Origin: Candidatus Omnitrophota bacterium
GTDB lineage: Bacteria; Ratteibacteria; UBA8468; B48-G9; DSTR01
Direction of reading: 5' to 3'
Assembly (NCBI GenBank): GCA_023818865.1
Contig: JAMWDF010000035.1
Coordinates: forward strand, 5,126 to 16,283
Length of the DNA stretch: 11,158 nt
Shown: positions 1-6,741 of the stretch, piece by piece
Layout of the letters: every line of letters starts with the position of its first letter
Numbering within the stretch: the first letter of the stretch is position 1
Program-made: the position numbers and the translations under genes
The notes under the pieces: model-generated
The model's database searches: none
Seen by the model: the letters and a program-made list of their open reading frames with translations, nothing else
Told to the model about the DNA's origin: nothing

Positions 1-561
1 ATTCTTTATGGCCGGAAATCTTTTCTCCTTACTCAGGGCGGACATTGTGGTCGGAAGGTGAATTTTGTTTATTTTCGGGAGGTGCCTGGCAAACCCCTAG
101 TAATTAGACTGACCACTGAAGCAAAAGAAACCCTGGTAGATATTGGAACAACTGGTACTAAGGAGTTTCTGGCTGGTTATTGTCTGCCCCTGGGCAAAGG
201 AAAGATTATTTATTTAGGCAGTAACCCTTCGCCAGAGATTCTTCGGATAGCCCTGGAGGAGGAAGGCCTGGCGCCTTATGTCTGTTGCCAGCAAGAGAAA
301 GTGACTACGGACCTCCACCAGCACAAAGAAGGCCATTTCATCCTTTTTGTGATCAACCGCAATAATGAGCCGGTGAGCGCAAATTGCTCTTTCAATCTGG
401 AAAGGCTTAAGATTAGCCAGGAGCAATGTTTTTCGGTGACTCCGTTGGGCAAGAAAGAAGAATCGGTCCAGGTAAGCGGGAAACAGTTAACAAGGTTGAG
501 CTTGATGGTTGAATCTCATGATGTAGGCATCTGGCTATTAAAGCCGTCCGGCTCGCGGTGA
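1..561 (+). CDS. C-terminal part of a putative glycosidase (beta-galactosidase-like), 5' end missing
   Basis: The frame is open from base 1, so the gene starts upstream and only its last 186 residues are here. A GTG at position 58 is internal and is not a convincing start because coding continues upstream of it without a stop. The visible part looks all-beta with a small alpha/beta element: GKGKIIYLGSNPS followed by a helix (EILRIALEEEGL), then a strand-rich end (HFILFVINRNNEP, and the final DVGIWLLKP). This order, a segment that states the enzyme's 'GKGK(I/V)xYLG' strand and then a small Greek-key beta domain, is typical of the C-termini of GH42 and GH35 beta-galactosidases; that is family knowledge recalled by eye. 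The catalytic domain is outside the window, so the family and substrate are uncertain. Its stop codon overlaps GTG 558 as GTGA and lies 11 nt before the preferred start of the oxidoreductase gene, implying co-transcription. Confidence 0.5.
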   Translation: MLYGRKSFLLTQGGHCGRKVNFVYFREVPGKPLVIRLTTEAKETLVDIGTTGTKEFLAGYCLPLGKGKIIYLGSNPSPEILRIALEEEGLAPYVCCQQEKVTTDLHQHKEGHFILFVINRNNEPVSANCSFNLERLKISQEQCFSVTPLGKKEESVQVSGKQLTRLSLMVESHDVGIWLLKPSGSR

Positions 562-566
562 AGGAG
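561..566 (+). promoter_or_regulatory. Shine-Dalgarno AAGGAG deciding the start of the oxidoreductase
   Basis: AAGGAG lies 6 nt before GTG 573, which is ideal spacing. The alternative upstream GTG at 558 overlaps the preceding stop and has no comparable site before it, so 573 is preferred. This removes five residues (MKEKT) that precede the conserved Rossmann strand. Confidence 0.7.
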
Positions 567-572
567 AAAACT

Positions 573-1607
573 GTGGAAAAGCCAGTGAATGTAGTAGTGA
601 TTGGCTATGGGTATGCCGGTCGGTGTTTTCATTCCTACCTGATTAAACTAACTCCCGGCTTGACTCTCTACGGAGTGGCTAGCCGCAGAGCAGAAATCCG
701 TGAGCAGATAGAAAAAGAACAAGGTTGCCGGGCCTATCTGTCTTTTGAAGCCGTGCTGAATGACCCAGCCGTGGACGTAGTGGTTTTAGCCACGCCCAAT
801 AGTACCCATGCCAAGTTAGCCATCCAGGCTATGAACGCTGGCAAGCATGTGGTTACTGACAAGGTTATGTGTCTCACCTTGGAAGAGTGTGACCAGATGA
901 TAGAGTGTAGCCAGAGAAACCGTCGGATATTAAGTGTTTTTCAGAACCGACGCTGGGATGGTGATTTTCTTACTTTAAAGAAACTAGTAGCTGAAGGGAA
1001 ATTAGGCAAACTGAGGTGGCTGGAAATGGCTTGGCAGGGCTTCGGCCCGATGCGGGGTTGGCGAGCAAGGGCTGATTTCGGCGGTGGCCGTTACTACGAT
1101 TTAGGCGCTCATCTGGTAGATCAGGCGTTGCTATTTTTCTCCTCACCAGTGGACAGTGTTTACTGCCGGCTGCAGTTTGATTTCCAGCCGGTTGATACGG
1201 AAAGTAATGCTTTGCTTCTCATTACTTTTGCTGAGGGAACCACGGCAATCTGCGACCTTTCCAGTTTGAATACGATTGTTAAGCCGCGTTTCTATGCTTG
1301 CGGAACAGAAGCTACCTTTATTAAGTACGGATTGGACCCCCAAGAGCAAGCCATGGTGGCGGGAGATATTGACCGGGCAAAAGAAGAACCATATTTTTAT
1401 GGCCGGTTAAAGAAGAGTGATGGCCAGGAAGAAGTTATACCGACCCTACCCGGTCGCTGGCGCAGCTTCTATGAGAATATTGCCCAGGTACTATCAGGAA
1501 AGGCCGAACTTGCGGTAAAACCAGAGGAAGTGCGCCGGACGATAGCTGTGCTGGCAGCTGGTCGGCAGTCAGCTGGTCAGGGCCAGGTTCTGAGAATAAG
1601 CGTTTGA
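573..1607 (+). CDS. Gfo/Idh/MocA family NAD(P)-dependent oxidoreductase, IolW/YhhX-like
   Basis: This is a 344-residue enzyme, the normal length for the family, and probably cytoplasmic because no leader is present. Residues 5-16 form the Rossmann strand and glycine loop (VVVIGYGYAG). The family lysine motif, usually EKP, appears here as TDKVM with K97. The C-terminal domain carries GGGRYYDLGAHLVDQ, giving the catalytic-type D176 and H180. The stretch FQNRRWDGDFLTL after the Rossmann domain is characteristic of the YhhX/IolW branch, whose IolW member is an NADPH-dependent scyllo-inositol dehydrogenase. Members of this family oxidise or reduce sugars, inositols and related polyols using NAD(P). 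In this operon a role in converting a released sugar or its oxidised form is plausible, but the substrate cannot be read from the sequence. The stop (TGA 1605-1607) is followed by a 65-nt gap before the next preferred start. Confidence 0.9.
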   Translation: MEKPVNVVVIGYGYAGRCFHSYLIKLTPGLTLYGVASRRAEIREQIEKEQGCRAYLSFEAVLNDPAVDVVVLATPNSTHAKLAIQAMNAGKHVVTDKVMCLTLEECDQMIECSQRNRRILSVFQNRRWDGDFLTLKKLVAEGKLGKLRWLEMAWQGFGPMRGWRARADFGGGRYYDLGAHLVDQALLFFSSPVDSVYCRLQFDFQPVDTESNALLLITFAEGTTAICDLSSLNTIVKPRFYACGTEATFIKYGLDPQEQAMVAGDIDRAKEEPYFYGRLKKSDGQEEVIPTLPGRWRSFYENIAQVLSGKAELAVKPEEVRRTIAVLAAGRQSAGQGQVLRISV

Positions 1608-1662
1608 AGACGGAGATGACTTTCTCTAACCAGTTTTTCTTTGAGAATTTCATATACAAAGT

Positions 1663-1668
1663 GGAGGG
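1663..1668 (+). promoter_or_regulatory. Shine-Dalgarno GGAGGG deciding the start of the CBM9-like protein
   Basis: GGAGGG sits 4 nt before ATG 1673. That ATG begins directly with a signal peptide (MNVRAILGIFMSISGFFLWA). The longest possible reading frame would start at TTG 1604, overlapping the previous stop, but this would add 23 residues in front of the signal peptide and has no good ribosome site. ATG 1673 is therefore preferred. Confidence 0.75.
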
Positions 1669-1672
1669 AAGA

Positions 1673-4600
1673 ATGAATGTCAGAGCAATCCTGGGCATTT
1701 TTATGTCTATTTCTGGCTTTTTTCTTTGGGCCCAACCAGCGAGAATTCCTCTGGTGGCGATGAAAAATTCGCCGGTAATAGACGGGATTATTAGTAACGA
1801 AGAATGGAGTCAATCCTGTAAGATTGTTGGCTTTCTTACTTTAGGGAAAAATGCATATCTGGAACCACGTCAGGGATATACCCTGGTTGGTTTTGATCAG
1901 CAGGGTCTTTACTTTGCCATGGCGACTGAACTACCTCCAGATAACCGCCTGGTTGCTAATGTCAAGCGTCATGATGAGAATACCTGTTATGATGATAGCG
2001 TGGAAATCTGGATAGACCCAAACCGGAAAAATCGTCTCAAAGGGCAGGGCGATTTCAGATATTACCAATTGATCATCAACAGCCTGGGTACTTTGCTGGA
2101 TGTAGTTTTTGATCCAAAGAAGGGAGTACCAGATACTGGGTGGGATTTGAAAGGGCACCGATTTGCCTCCAGAATTAATGAAAAAGATAATGTCTGGGAA
2201 GTAGAGTTGGCTGTGCCTTGGGTTTCTCTGAATTTACCTGGTTGTCCAGGGCTGCCAGCGGAGGTTGGCTTGATGATAGCCAGAAACTGGAAAAGGCCCT
2301 GGAGTCAGATGCCCTTTCTTGCTGTGCCAGGTTTTGCCGATTGGTCAAACTATCCTGTTTTCATCATGAGGGAAAAAGGGATAAGTATTCAGGAAGAATC
2401 GTTAGGGCCGGTTTTTGAGGGTATCTTTGACTACCGCTTGACCATCATTAACACTTATTCCCAGCCAGCCAATCTAAAGCTTCTTGCCCGGGTAGAGTCT
2501 ACTACCATGCCTGCTTTGGATAAGGAGGAGGAAATAACCGTTTCTCCCGGTCAAACTCATAAGTGGCGTTTTTCTACGCCGGCAGGGCGATTTCAGCGGG
2601 AAGCCGAACACACCTGCCAGATAAAGGTAGAAAAAGACGGGGAGACAATCTTCACCCGTTCTTTTCAGGTCAAACCGGCCCGGAGAAAAATTTGGGAAAT
2701 TTCCGCACCAGGCAGCGAAAGCCAAAATTTCTTTATTGCATATTATCCCTCTTTTAACCAGTTAGCTGTCTATCTTGATGTCAGCGAAACAAAGGAAGTG
2801 AAACCAGCCTCCAGCGCGGAAATCAAGGTTCTTGACCCAGCCGGGAAAGAAATGAAAAAGACAACACTTCCCCTTTCCGCAGGAAAAGGGGAAACATTAA
2901 TGGATTTGCCTGACCTACCTAATGGCTCTTATACGGTCCAGGCCAATGTCTCCGGAATTTCTTTTAAGAGGCAGTTCTTGAGAATCCATTTCCCCTGGGA
3001 AAAAAACGCTCTTGGCCTAACCGAAAAAGTCTACCCACCGTTTGAACCGTTGAGAATCAAGGGCAATACAGTAGAAGTAGTCCTTCGACGTTATACTTTT
3101 AATGGCTTTGGTCTGTTGGATAGTGCGATCAGTGCTGGTCAGGAATTGCTTGAAGCCCCTATGGAGGTAAAATGCCTGAGCGGGAAAAAGTGGCTTCAGT
3201 GGAAAAAACAAATAGTTAAGATTGATGGCCAGCCAACCCGGGCAGAATGTTTTGCTCAAGCAGAAGCGGCCCCACTTCAAATCAAAACAAGGTCCCTGAT
3301 AGAAGTTGATGGCTGTCTGCGGGTGGAAATATCTCTGTTGCCTGGGAAAAGCCAAGAGGAGGTTCAAAGTTTGGTCGTTTCCATCCCATTGAGGAATGAA
3401 CTGGTAAGTCTCTGGCATATTATGCAAAGCGGGAGTATCAGGCATAATCCTACCGGCTCTATTCCTCCAGGCGAAGGAGTTATCTGGGAGTCCAGCCAAA
3501 CCGGGAACGGACCGATGTTAGGGACTTTTCTTCCTTACATCTGGGTCGGTGGTCAAGAAAGAGGTTTGGCTTGGTTTGCCAACAATGACCGGGGATGGGT
3601 GACCGATGATAATAAATCTGTTCAGGTTCTTACCAGAAAGGGTAAGGTGTTAACCCTGGATATTTATTTGATTAACCGACCAGTGGTTATTAGCGGAGAA
3701 AGGAAGATAGTTTTCGGGTTGCAGGTTTCTCCCACTAAGCCGATGCCGGAGAACTGGCGACAGGCTAAAGATATTCCCATGCATGGTGGCTCCAATGGCT
3801 ACTGGGGAATTATTCCTCATTTTGCTGGCAAGTACCCAGCTGACCGGGACTATAGTTTTGCCGATGAACTATTAGTCGCCAGAAAAACTGGCCGGGTGAA
3901 CCAAGAATTTTTGAAGGAATGGGTGGAGAAGAAAATCAAAAGAATCATCATTGATAATCCGGAGCAGGTGGAAGATAGAACAAGACATGTTTACGCAGGC
4001 ATGAACTCTATTTCCCAGCGAGGGAAAAAGCCGCAACTGATTTATTTTGAGGAACATGCTCAGGATGTTACCAGTCCTGAATGGAGTGTTTTTCAGGATG
4101 AATGGGGATTAAAGCAGTATACTGACCGCACCTGGCCTATTCAACAGCCAGGGACTGGTTCGGCTATCAACTGTTCCCGCAGTTATCAGGATTTTGCTCT
4201 CTGGCACGCCAGGGAATGGATGATTCGGGGCCTGGGCATGTACTGCGACAATACCTATCCGCGCAACTGGGAAAATGTCTACCTCTCTGATGCTTACATT
4301 CGGGATGATGGTCAGGTTCAACCTTCGGCCTGTATCTGGGAACTGCGGGAGTATCACCGGAGAATGTGGCAATTACAACAACATTGCCAGGTTTTGACTG
4401 AATACCCACTGCTGAAAAGCGTCCATATGACCAACGGAAATATTCTCCCGGTTGTCACCTGGGCGGATATTAGCTTGGACAACGAATGGTCTTGGAAAAA
4501 TGGAGAAGAGCCTTTCCCTCCAGAAGTGCTTCAGGCGGAGATGATTGGCCGACAGGCTGGCAATTACCCTCACGCTCTTTATCCGATTATTGGCCCCAAG

Positions 4601-5044
4601 AACAAACCGTTTGGTCAGAAAGTTTCTCCGGAGATAGAGCGAGCCGAGTGGGGTTTTCGGTTTACTCATGAGATTTTGCGGGCGGATAACGAGCTGGAGA
4701 AAATCGTCCGCCAATTCGGCTACGGTCAGCCAGGCTGTGTTGTCATTAACTACTGGGAGAAAGAAAAGACAGGAGGTGCCCCGGAAGTGCGGGTGAATAA
4801 CGACAAGGTTAAATGGACTGCTCTGTGGCGAGTGGAGGACAGAAAAATTCTTCTGGCGATGGTTAATTGGAACCGTTCTCCTGAGGAGACTGGAGTAGAA
4901 ATCATTTGGGGCAAACAAAAAAGTCAGGTGGAATGGCAAAACGCGGAAAATGGCCAACCGATCAGCTTTGATAAGTTAGAATTTTCTGGCTGGGAGGTAA
5001 AGATTCTTCAGACGGAGGTGAGACAGGTCAGGAGGGAAAAATGA
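1673..5044 (+). CDS. Exported multidomain putative glycosidase with N-terminal CBM9-like domain
   Basis: From ATG 1673 the product is 1123 residues. Residues 1-20 are a signal peptide (basic start, hydrophobic core, likely cut after LWA), so the protein leaves the cytoplasm. Residues about 24-232 resemble a CBM9-type sugar-binding domain: it opens with SPVIDGIISNEEW, has CYDDSVEIWIDP in the middle and ends near MIARNWKRPW. Residues about 235-350 and 360-460 look like immunoglobulin-like beta domains, and about 470-700 like a long beta-sandwich. Residues about 700-1020 look like an alpha/beta barrel, with acidic clusters at YFEEH (E793, E794), MYCDN (D859) and LDNEW (D936, E938). The end (about 1035-1120) is a beta domain. 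The layout recalls large uncharacterised predicted glycoside hydrolases (DUF6067/GH123-like proteins), but I assign this from overall pattern, not from a proven motif. The following gene overlaps by ATGA, implying translational coupling. A purely binding role is possible if the acidic clusters are not catalytic. Confidence 0.6.
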   Translation: MNVRAILGIFMSISGFFLWAQPARIPLVAMKNSPVIDGIISNEEWSQSCKIVGFLTLGKNAYLEPRQGYTLVGFDQQGLYFAMATELPPDNRLVANVKRHDENTCYDDSVEIWIDPNRKNRLKGQGDFRYYQLIINSLGTLLDVVFDPKKGVPDTGWDLKGHRFASRINEKDNVWEVELAVPWVSLNLPGCPGLPAEVGLMIARNWKRPWSQMPFLAVPGFADWSNYPVFIMREKGISIQEESLGPVFEGIFDYRLTIINTYSQPANLKLLARVESTTMPALDKEEEITVSPGQTHKWRFSTPAGRFQREAEHTCQIKVEKDGETIFTRSFQVKPARRKIWEISAPGSESQNFFIAYYPSFNQLAVYLDVSETKEVKPASSAEIKVLDPAGKEMKKTTLPLSAGKGETLMDLPDLPNGSYTVQANVSGISFKRQFLRIHFPWEKNALGLTEKVYPPFEPLRIKGNTVEVVLRRYTFNGFGLLDSAISAGQELLEAPMEVKCLSGKKWLQWKKQIVKIDGQPTRAECFAQAEAAPLQIKTRSLIEVDGCLRVEISLLPGKSQEEVQSLVVSIPLRNELVSLWHIMQSGSIRHNPTGSIPPGEGVIWESSQTGNGPMLGTFLPYIWVGGQERGLAWFANNDRGWVTDDNKSVQVLTRKGKVLTLDIYLINRPVVISGERKIVFGLQVSPTKPMPENWRQAKDIPMHGGSNGYWGIIPHFAGKYPADRDYSFADELLVARKTGRVNQEFLKEWVEKKIKRIIIDNPEQVEDRTRHVYAGMNSISQRGKKPQLIYFEEHAQDVTSPEWSVFQDEWGLKQYTDRTWPIQQPGTGSAINCSRSYQDFALWHAREWMIRGLGMYCDNTYPRNWENVYLSDAYIRDDGQVQPSACIWELREYHRRMWQLQQHCQVLTEYPLLKSVHMTNGNILPVVTWADISLDNEWSWKNGEEPFPPEVLQAEMIGRQAGNYPHALYPIIGPKNKPFGQKVSPEIERAEWGFRFTHEILRADNELEKIVRQFGYGQPGCVVINYWEKEKTGGAPEVRVNNDKVKWTALWRVEDRKILLAMVNWNRSPEETGVEIIWGKQKSQVEWQNAENGQPISFDKLEFSGWEVKILQTEVRQVRREK
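2868..2893 (+). repeat. Inverted repeat / potential hairpin inside the CBM9-like gene
   Basis: The arms TTCCCCTTTCC (2868-2878) and GGAAAAGGGGAA (2882-2893) pair over 11 base pairs with a single bulged A and a 3-nt GCA loop. It lies within coding sequence for an inter-domain region (residues about 399-407), with no T-run after it, so it is not a canonical terminator. It may be chance or may affect mRNA stability or ribosome pausing between domains. Confidence 0.4.
5031..5035 (+). promoter_or_regulatory. Shine-Dalgarno GGAGG for the second exported protein
   Basis: GGAGG lies inside the last codons of the preceding gene, 5 nt before ATG 5041, whose ATGA overlaps the upstream TGA. This supports ATG 5041 as the start and reinitiation or coupled translation of the pair. 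Confidence 0.7.
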
Positions 5045-6726
5045 GGCCTCCCAAACCCTTTTTTCTCTTATTAGAAGCAGGCTGGTGGTTATTTTGTTAC
5101 CCAATATTTGGAGAAGAACCATTTATTTGGAAAACTCCGACTGGGCCGACTTATTATGTTAAAGAAGAAGGGCTCTGCCAGATTGACTTTCTTGGGCGGC
5201 AAATAGCGCGGGGGCAATGGCTTTTCCAACCAGCTGATTGGATGTTTACTCAGGCTGGCAAACCTGATTCTGTTTGGCAACTACGCAAAGCGGAAAAACA
5301 TAAAACCGGCGAGAGCAGTGTCCGGGTTATCCAGGAGTACCCGGAAGGCAAAACTATTTTTGATTATGCCTTCAATCAAGAAGATGTTTTGGTGAAAGTT
5401 AGGGTAGAAAACTTTTCTGGAAAACCTATTGAGATTAGCCGGTTCGGGACTCTTACCTTTGACTTTGGGGAGTCACCTGAAGGGGTTATGCCAGTATGGC
5501 ATATCAGTTACCTCCAGGCTGCTGGCAAAGGTTGTTTCCACCCTTCTCACCTCAACCGGATTGGTGGCAGCTATGCTGTTGGGAAAGATTTCGGGGTGGG
5601 AGTATCGCCAAAAGGAGGTTTTTTGCGGCGGACCCTTTTTCTCTGGGATTTACCCAACTGGGGCAAGCAGGAAATAAGAAATCCTCGCCACCTTTCTTTT
5701 TATGTGGCTGAACCAGTACCACCAGAAGGAGCCAAGAGTTTCTCTTTTGCTCTTAGAGTGAGCTCTAACCGAAACTGGCAGCATCTTCTCACGCCTTACC
5801 GAGATTATTTTCAGGAAGTCTTAGGTCCGGTTAGGTACCGGGCGGATTACCGACTGCTAACAGTGGCTCATGTGAACCGCAATGTTGAATCCATTGGTCC
5901 TGATAACCCCTATGGATTTCATGGCGGATTTCGCCGGCTAGACCTTGAATCTGGGGTGAAAAGTTTCTGTGATACTCTGATACCGGCTTTGAAAACGGCT
6001 AACGGTCAGGGGGTAATTATCTGGGGACAGTCCGGGACTGACCCAAGAGGGGCAATGTACCGGCCTGATTTTGATGTCTTGCCGCCAGAGGTTGAATCTA
6101 ACTGGTCAATTATTCACCAGCGGTTTAAAGAAGCCGGTTTGCGCCACGGGGTTTGCACCAGGCCGGGAGAAATGGCTATTCGGATTAACTGGAAGAAGGA
6201 TGGAACGGTTCGGATCAATCCAGACGATATTCAACAGTTAGAAATTCTTTGGGCAAGATTTAAGAAGATGATTGATCTGGGTTGTTCTCTCTTTTACCTG
6301 GATAGTTTCGGAGCCAAGTGGGAGGATGTCAAGATTATGCGGTTTCTCCGGGAAAGGATGGGAGCGGAGATACAAACTTTTGCCGAGCATCAGTGTGATG
6401 CTCTGATGCCATTCAGCGGGGCTTATACTGAGACTGATTTTTACCAGGCAGGCCAGGCTGCCTGGGTGAAGCAGACCGGGTATTATCCCCGGGCAGGCCT
6501 GAGAAACTGGGAAATCTATCAATGGTTGGTACCAGGGGTTCAAATGATTTCCCGGCTTTACGGTGTTGTTGGTACGATTCCTGAGGGTTTTGAACCGGTG
6601 GAGCGCTTTTTCTGGCGGCACAAAATTACCCCGATGATTCAGGACTATAGACTGGCTGGCCAGGCCACTCAGTTACAGGCGGTTCAGGCAGAATATCTTA
6701 ATGAACAAAATTGTTGGAAAAAGTGA
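5041..6726 (+). CDS. Probably exported putative glycosidase, beta-sandwich plus barrel (alpha-galactosidase-like layout)
   Basis: The 561-residue product starts with a likely but imperfect signal peptide: basic and proline-rich start, then FFLLLEAGWWLFCYPIFG with a glutamate at 12, cut perhaps before EEPF. C19 lacks a good lipobox. Residues about 25-255 are strand-rich and resemble the large N-terminal beta-sandwich of GH36/GH31-type enzymes. Residues about 265-555 look like a TIM barrel. The strand CSLFYLDSFG places D421 where clan GH-D enzymes carry the nucleophile, and the next strand IQTFAEHQCD offers E449 as a possible acid/base or binding residue. I do not recognise a named family, so the substrate is unknown. 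There is no obvious C-terminal beta domain; the protein stops soon after the last barrel helix (EYLNEQNCWKK). It is translationally coupled to the CBM9-like gene by an ATGA overlap and is followed 15 nt later, in the same frame, by the GH2 gene. Confidence 0.5.
   Translation: MRPPKPFFLLLEAGWWLFCYPIFGEEPFIWKTPTGPTYYVKEEGLCQIDFLGRQIARGQWLFQPADWMFTQAGKPDSVWQLRKAEKHKTGESSVRVIQEYPEGKTIFDYAFNQEDVLVKVRVENFSGKPIEISRFGTLTFDFGESPEGVMPVWHISYLQAAGKGCFHPSHLNRIGGSYAVGKDFGVGVSPKGGFLRRTLFLWDLPNWGKQEIRNPRHLSFYVAEPVPPEGAKSFSFALRVSSNRNWQHLLTPYRDYFQEVLGPVRYRADYRLLTVAHVNRNVESIGPDNPYGFHGGFRRLDLESGVKSFCDTLIPALKTANGQGVIIWGQSGTDPRGAMYRPDFDVLPPEVESNWSIIHQRFKEAGLRHGVCTRPGEMAIRINWKKDGTVRINPDDIQQLEILWARFKKMIDLGCSLFYLDSFGAKWEDVKIMRFLRERMGAEIQTFAEHQCDALMPFSGAYTETDFYQAGQAAWVKQTGYYPRAGLRNWEIYQWLVPGVQMISRLYGVVGTIPEGFEPVERFFWRHKITPMIQDYRLAGQATQLQAVQAEYLNEQNCWKK
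6444..6465 (+). repeat. Perfect 8-bp inverted repeat inside the barrel gene
   Basis: CCAGGCAG (6444-6451) and CTGCCTGG (6458-6465) are exact reverse complements around a 6-nt loop. The site encodes YQAGQAAW and is in frame, so it may simply reflect codon choice. There is no T-tract after it. Confidence 0.4.
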
Positions 6727-6730
6727 ACTG

Positions 6731-6737
6731 AAGGGAG
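6731..6737 (+). promoter_or_regulatory. Shine-Dalgarno AAGGGAG for the GH2 gene
   Basis: AAGGGAG sits 4 nt before ATG 6742 and just after the upstream TGA at 6724-6726. It supports independent initiation of the GH2 gene even though it shares the reading frame of the preceding gene. Confidence 0.7.
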
Positions 6738-6741
6738 AAAA

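Noticed and set aside
558..572. GTG start at 558 for the oxidoreductase
   Set aside because: GTG 573 has AAGGAG at ideal spacing; 558 has no clear site. A GTGA coupling start remains possible.
1604..1672. TTG start at 1604 extending the CBM9-like protein by 23 residues
   Set aside because: It would bury the signal peptide and has no good ribosome site; ATG 1673 has GGAGGG directly upstream.
1608..1672. Possible promoter in the 65-nt gap, with TATACA at 1653-1658
   Set aside because: No acceptable -35 hexamer 16-18 nt upstream; the resemblance is weak in AT-rich sequence.
3017..3499. 160-codon open frame on the - strand
   Set aside because: It lies fully inside the well-supported CBM9-like gene and its translation has no recognisable domain or ribosome site.
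4373..4957. 194-codon open frame on the - strand
   Set aside because: Antisense shadow of the putative barrel region; composition does not look like a protein family.
6444..6465. Inverted repeat as a transcription terminator
   Set aside because: It is inside a coding region, the stem is only 8 bp and no T-run follows.
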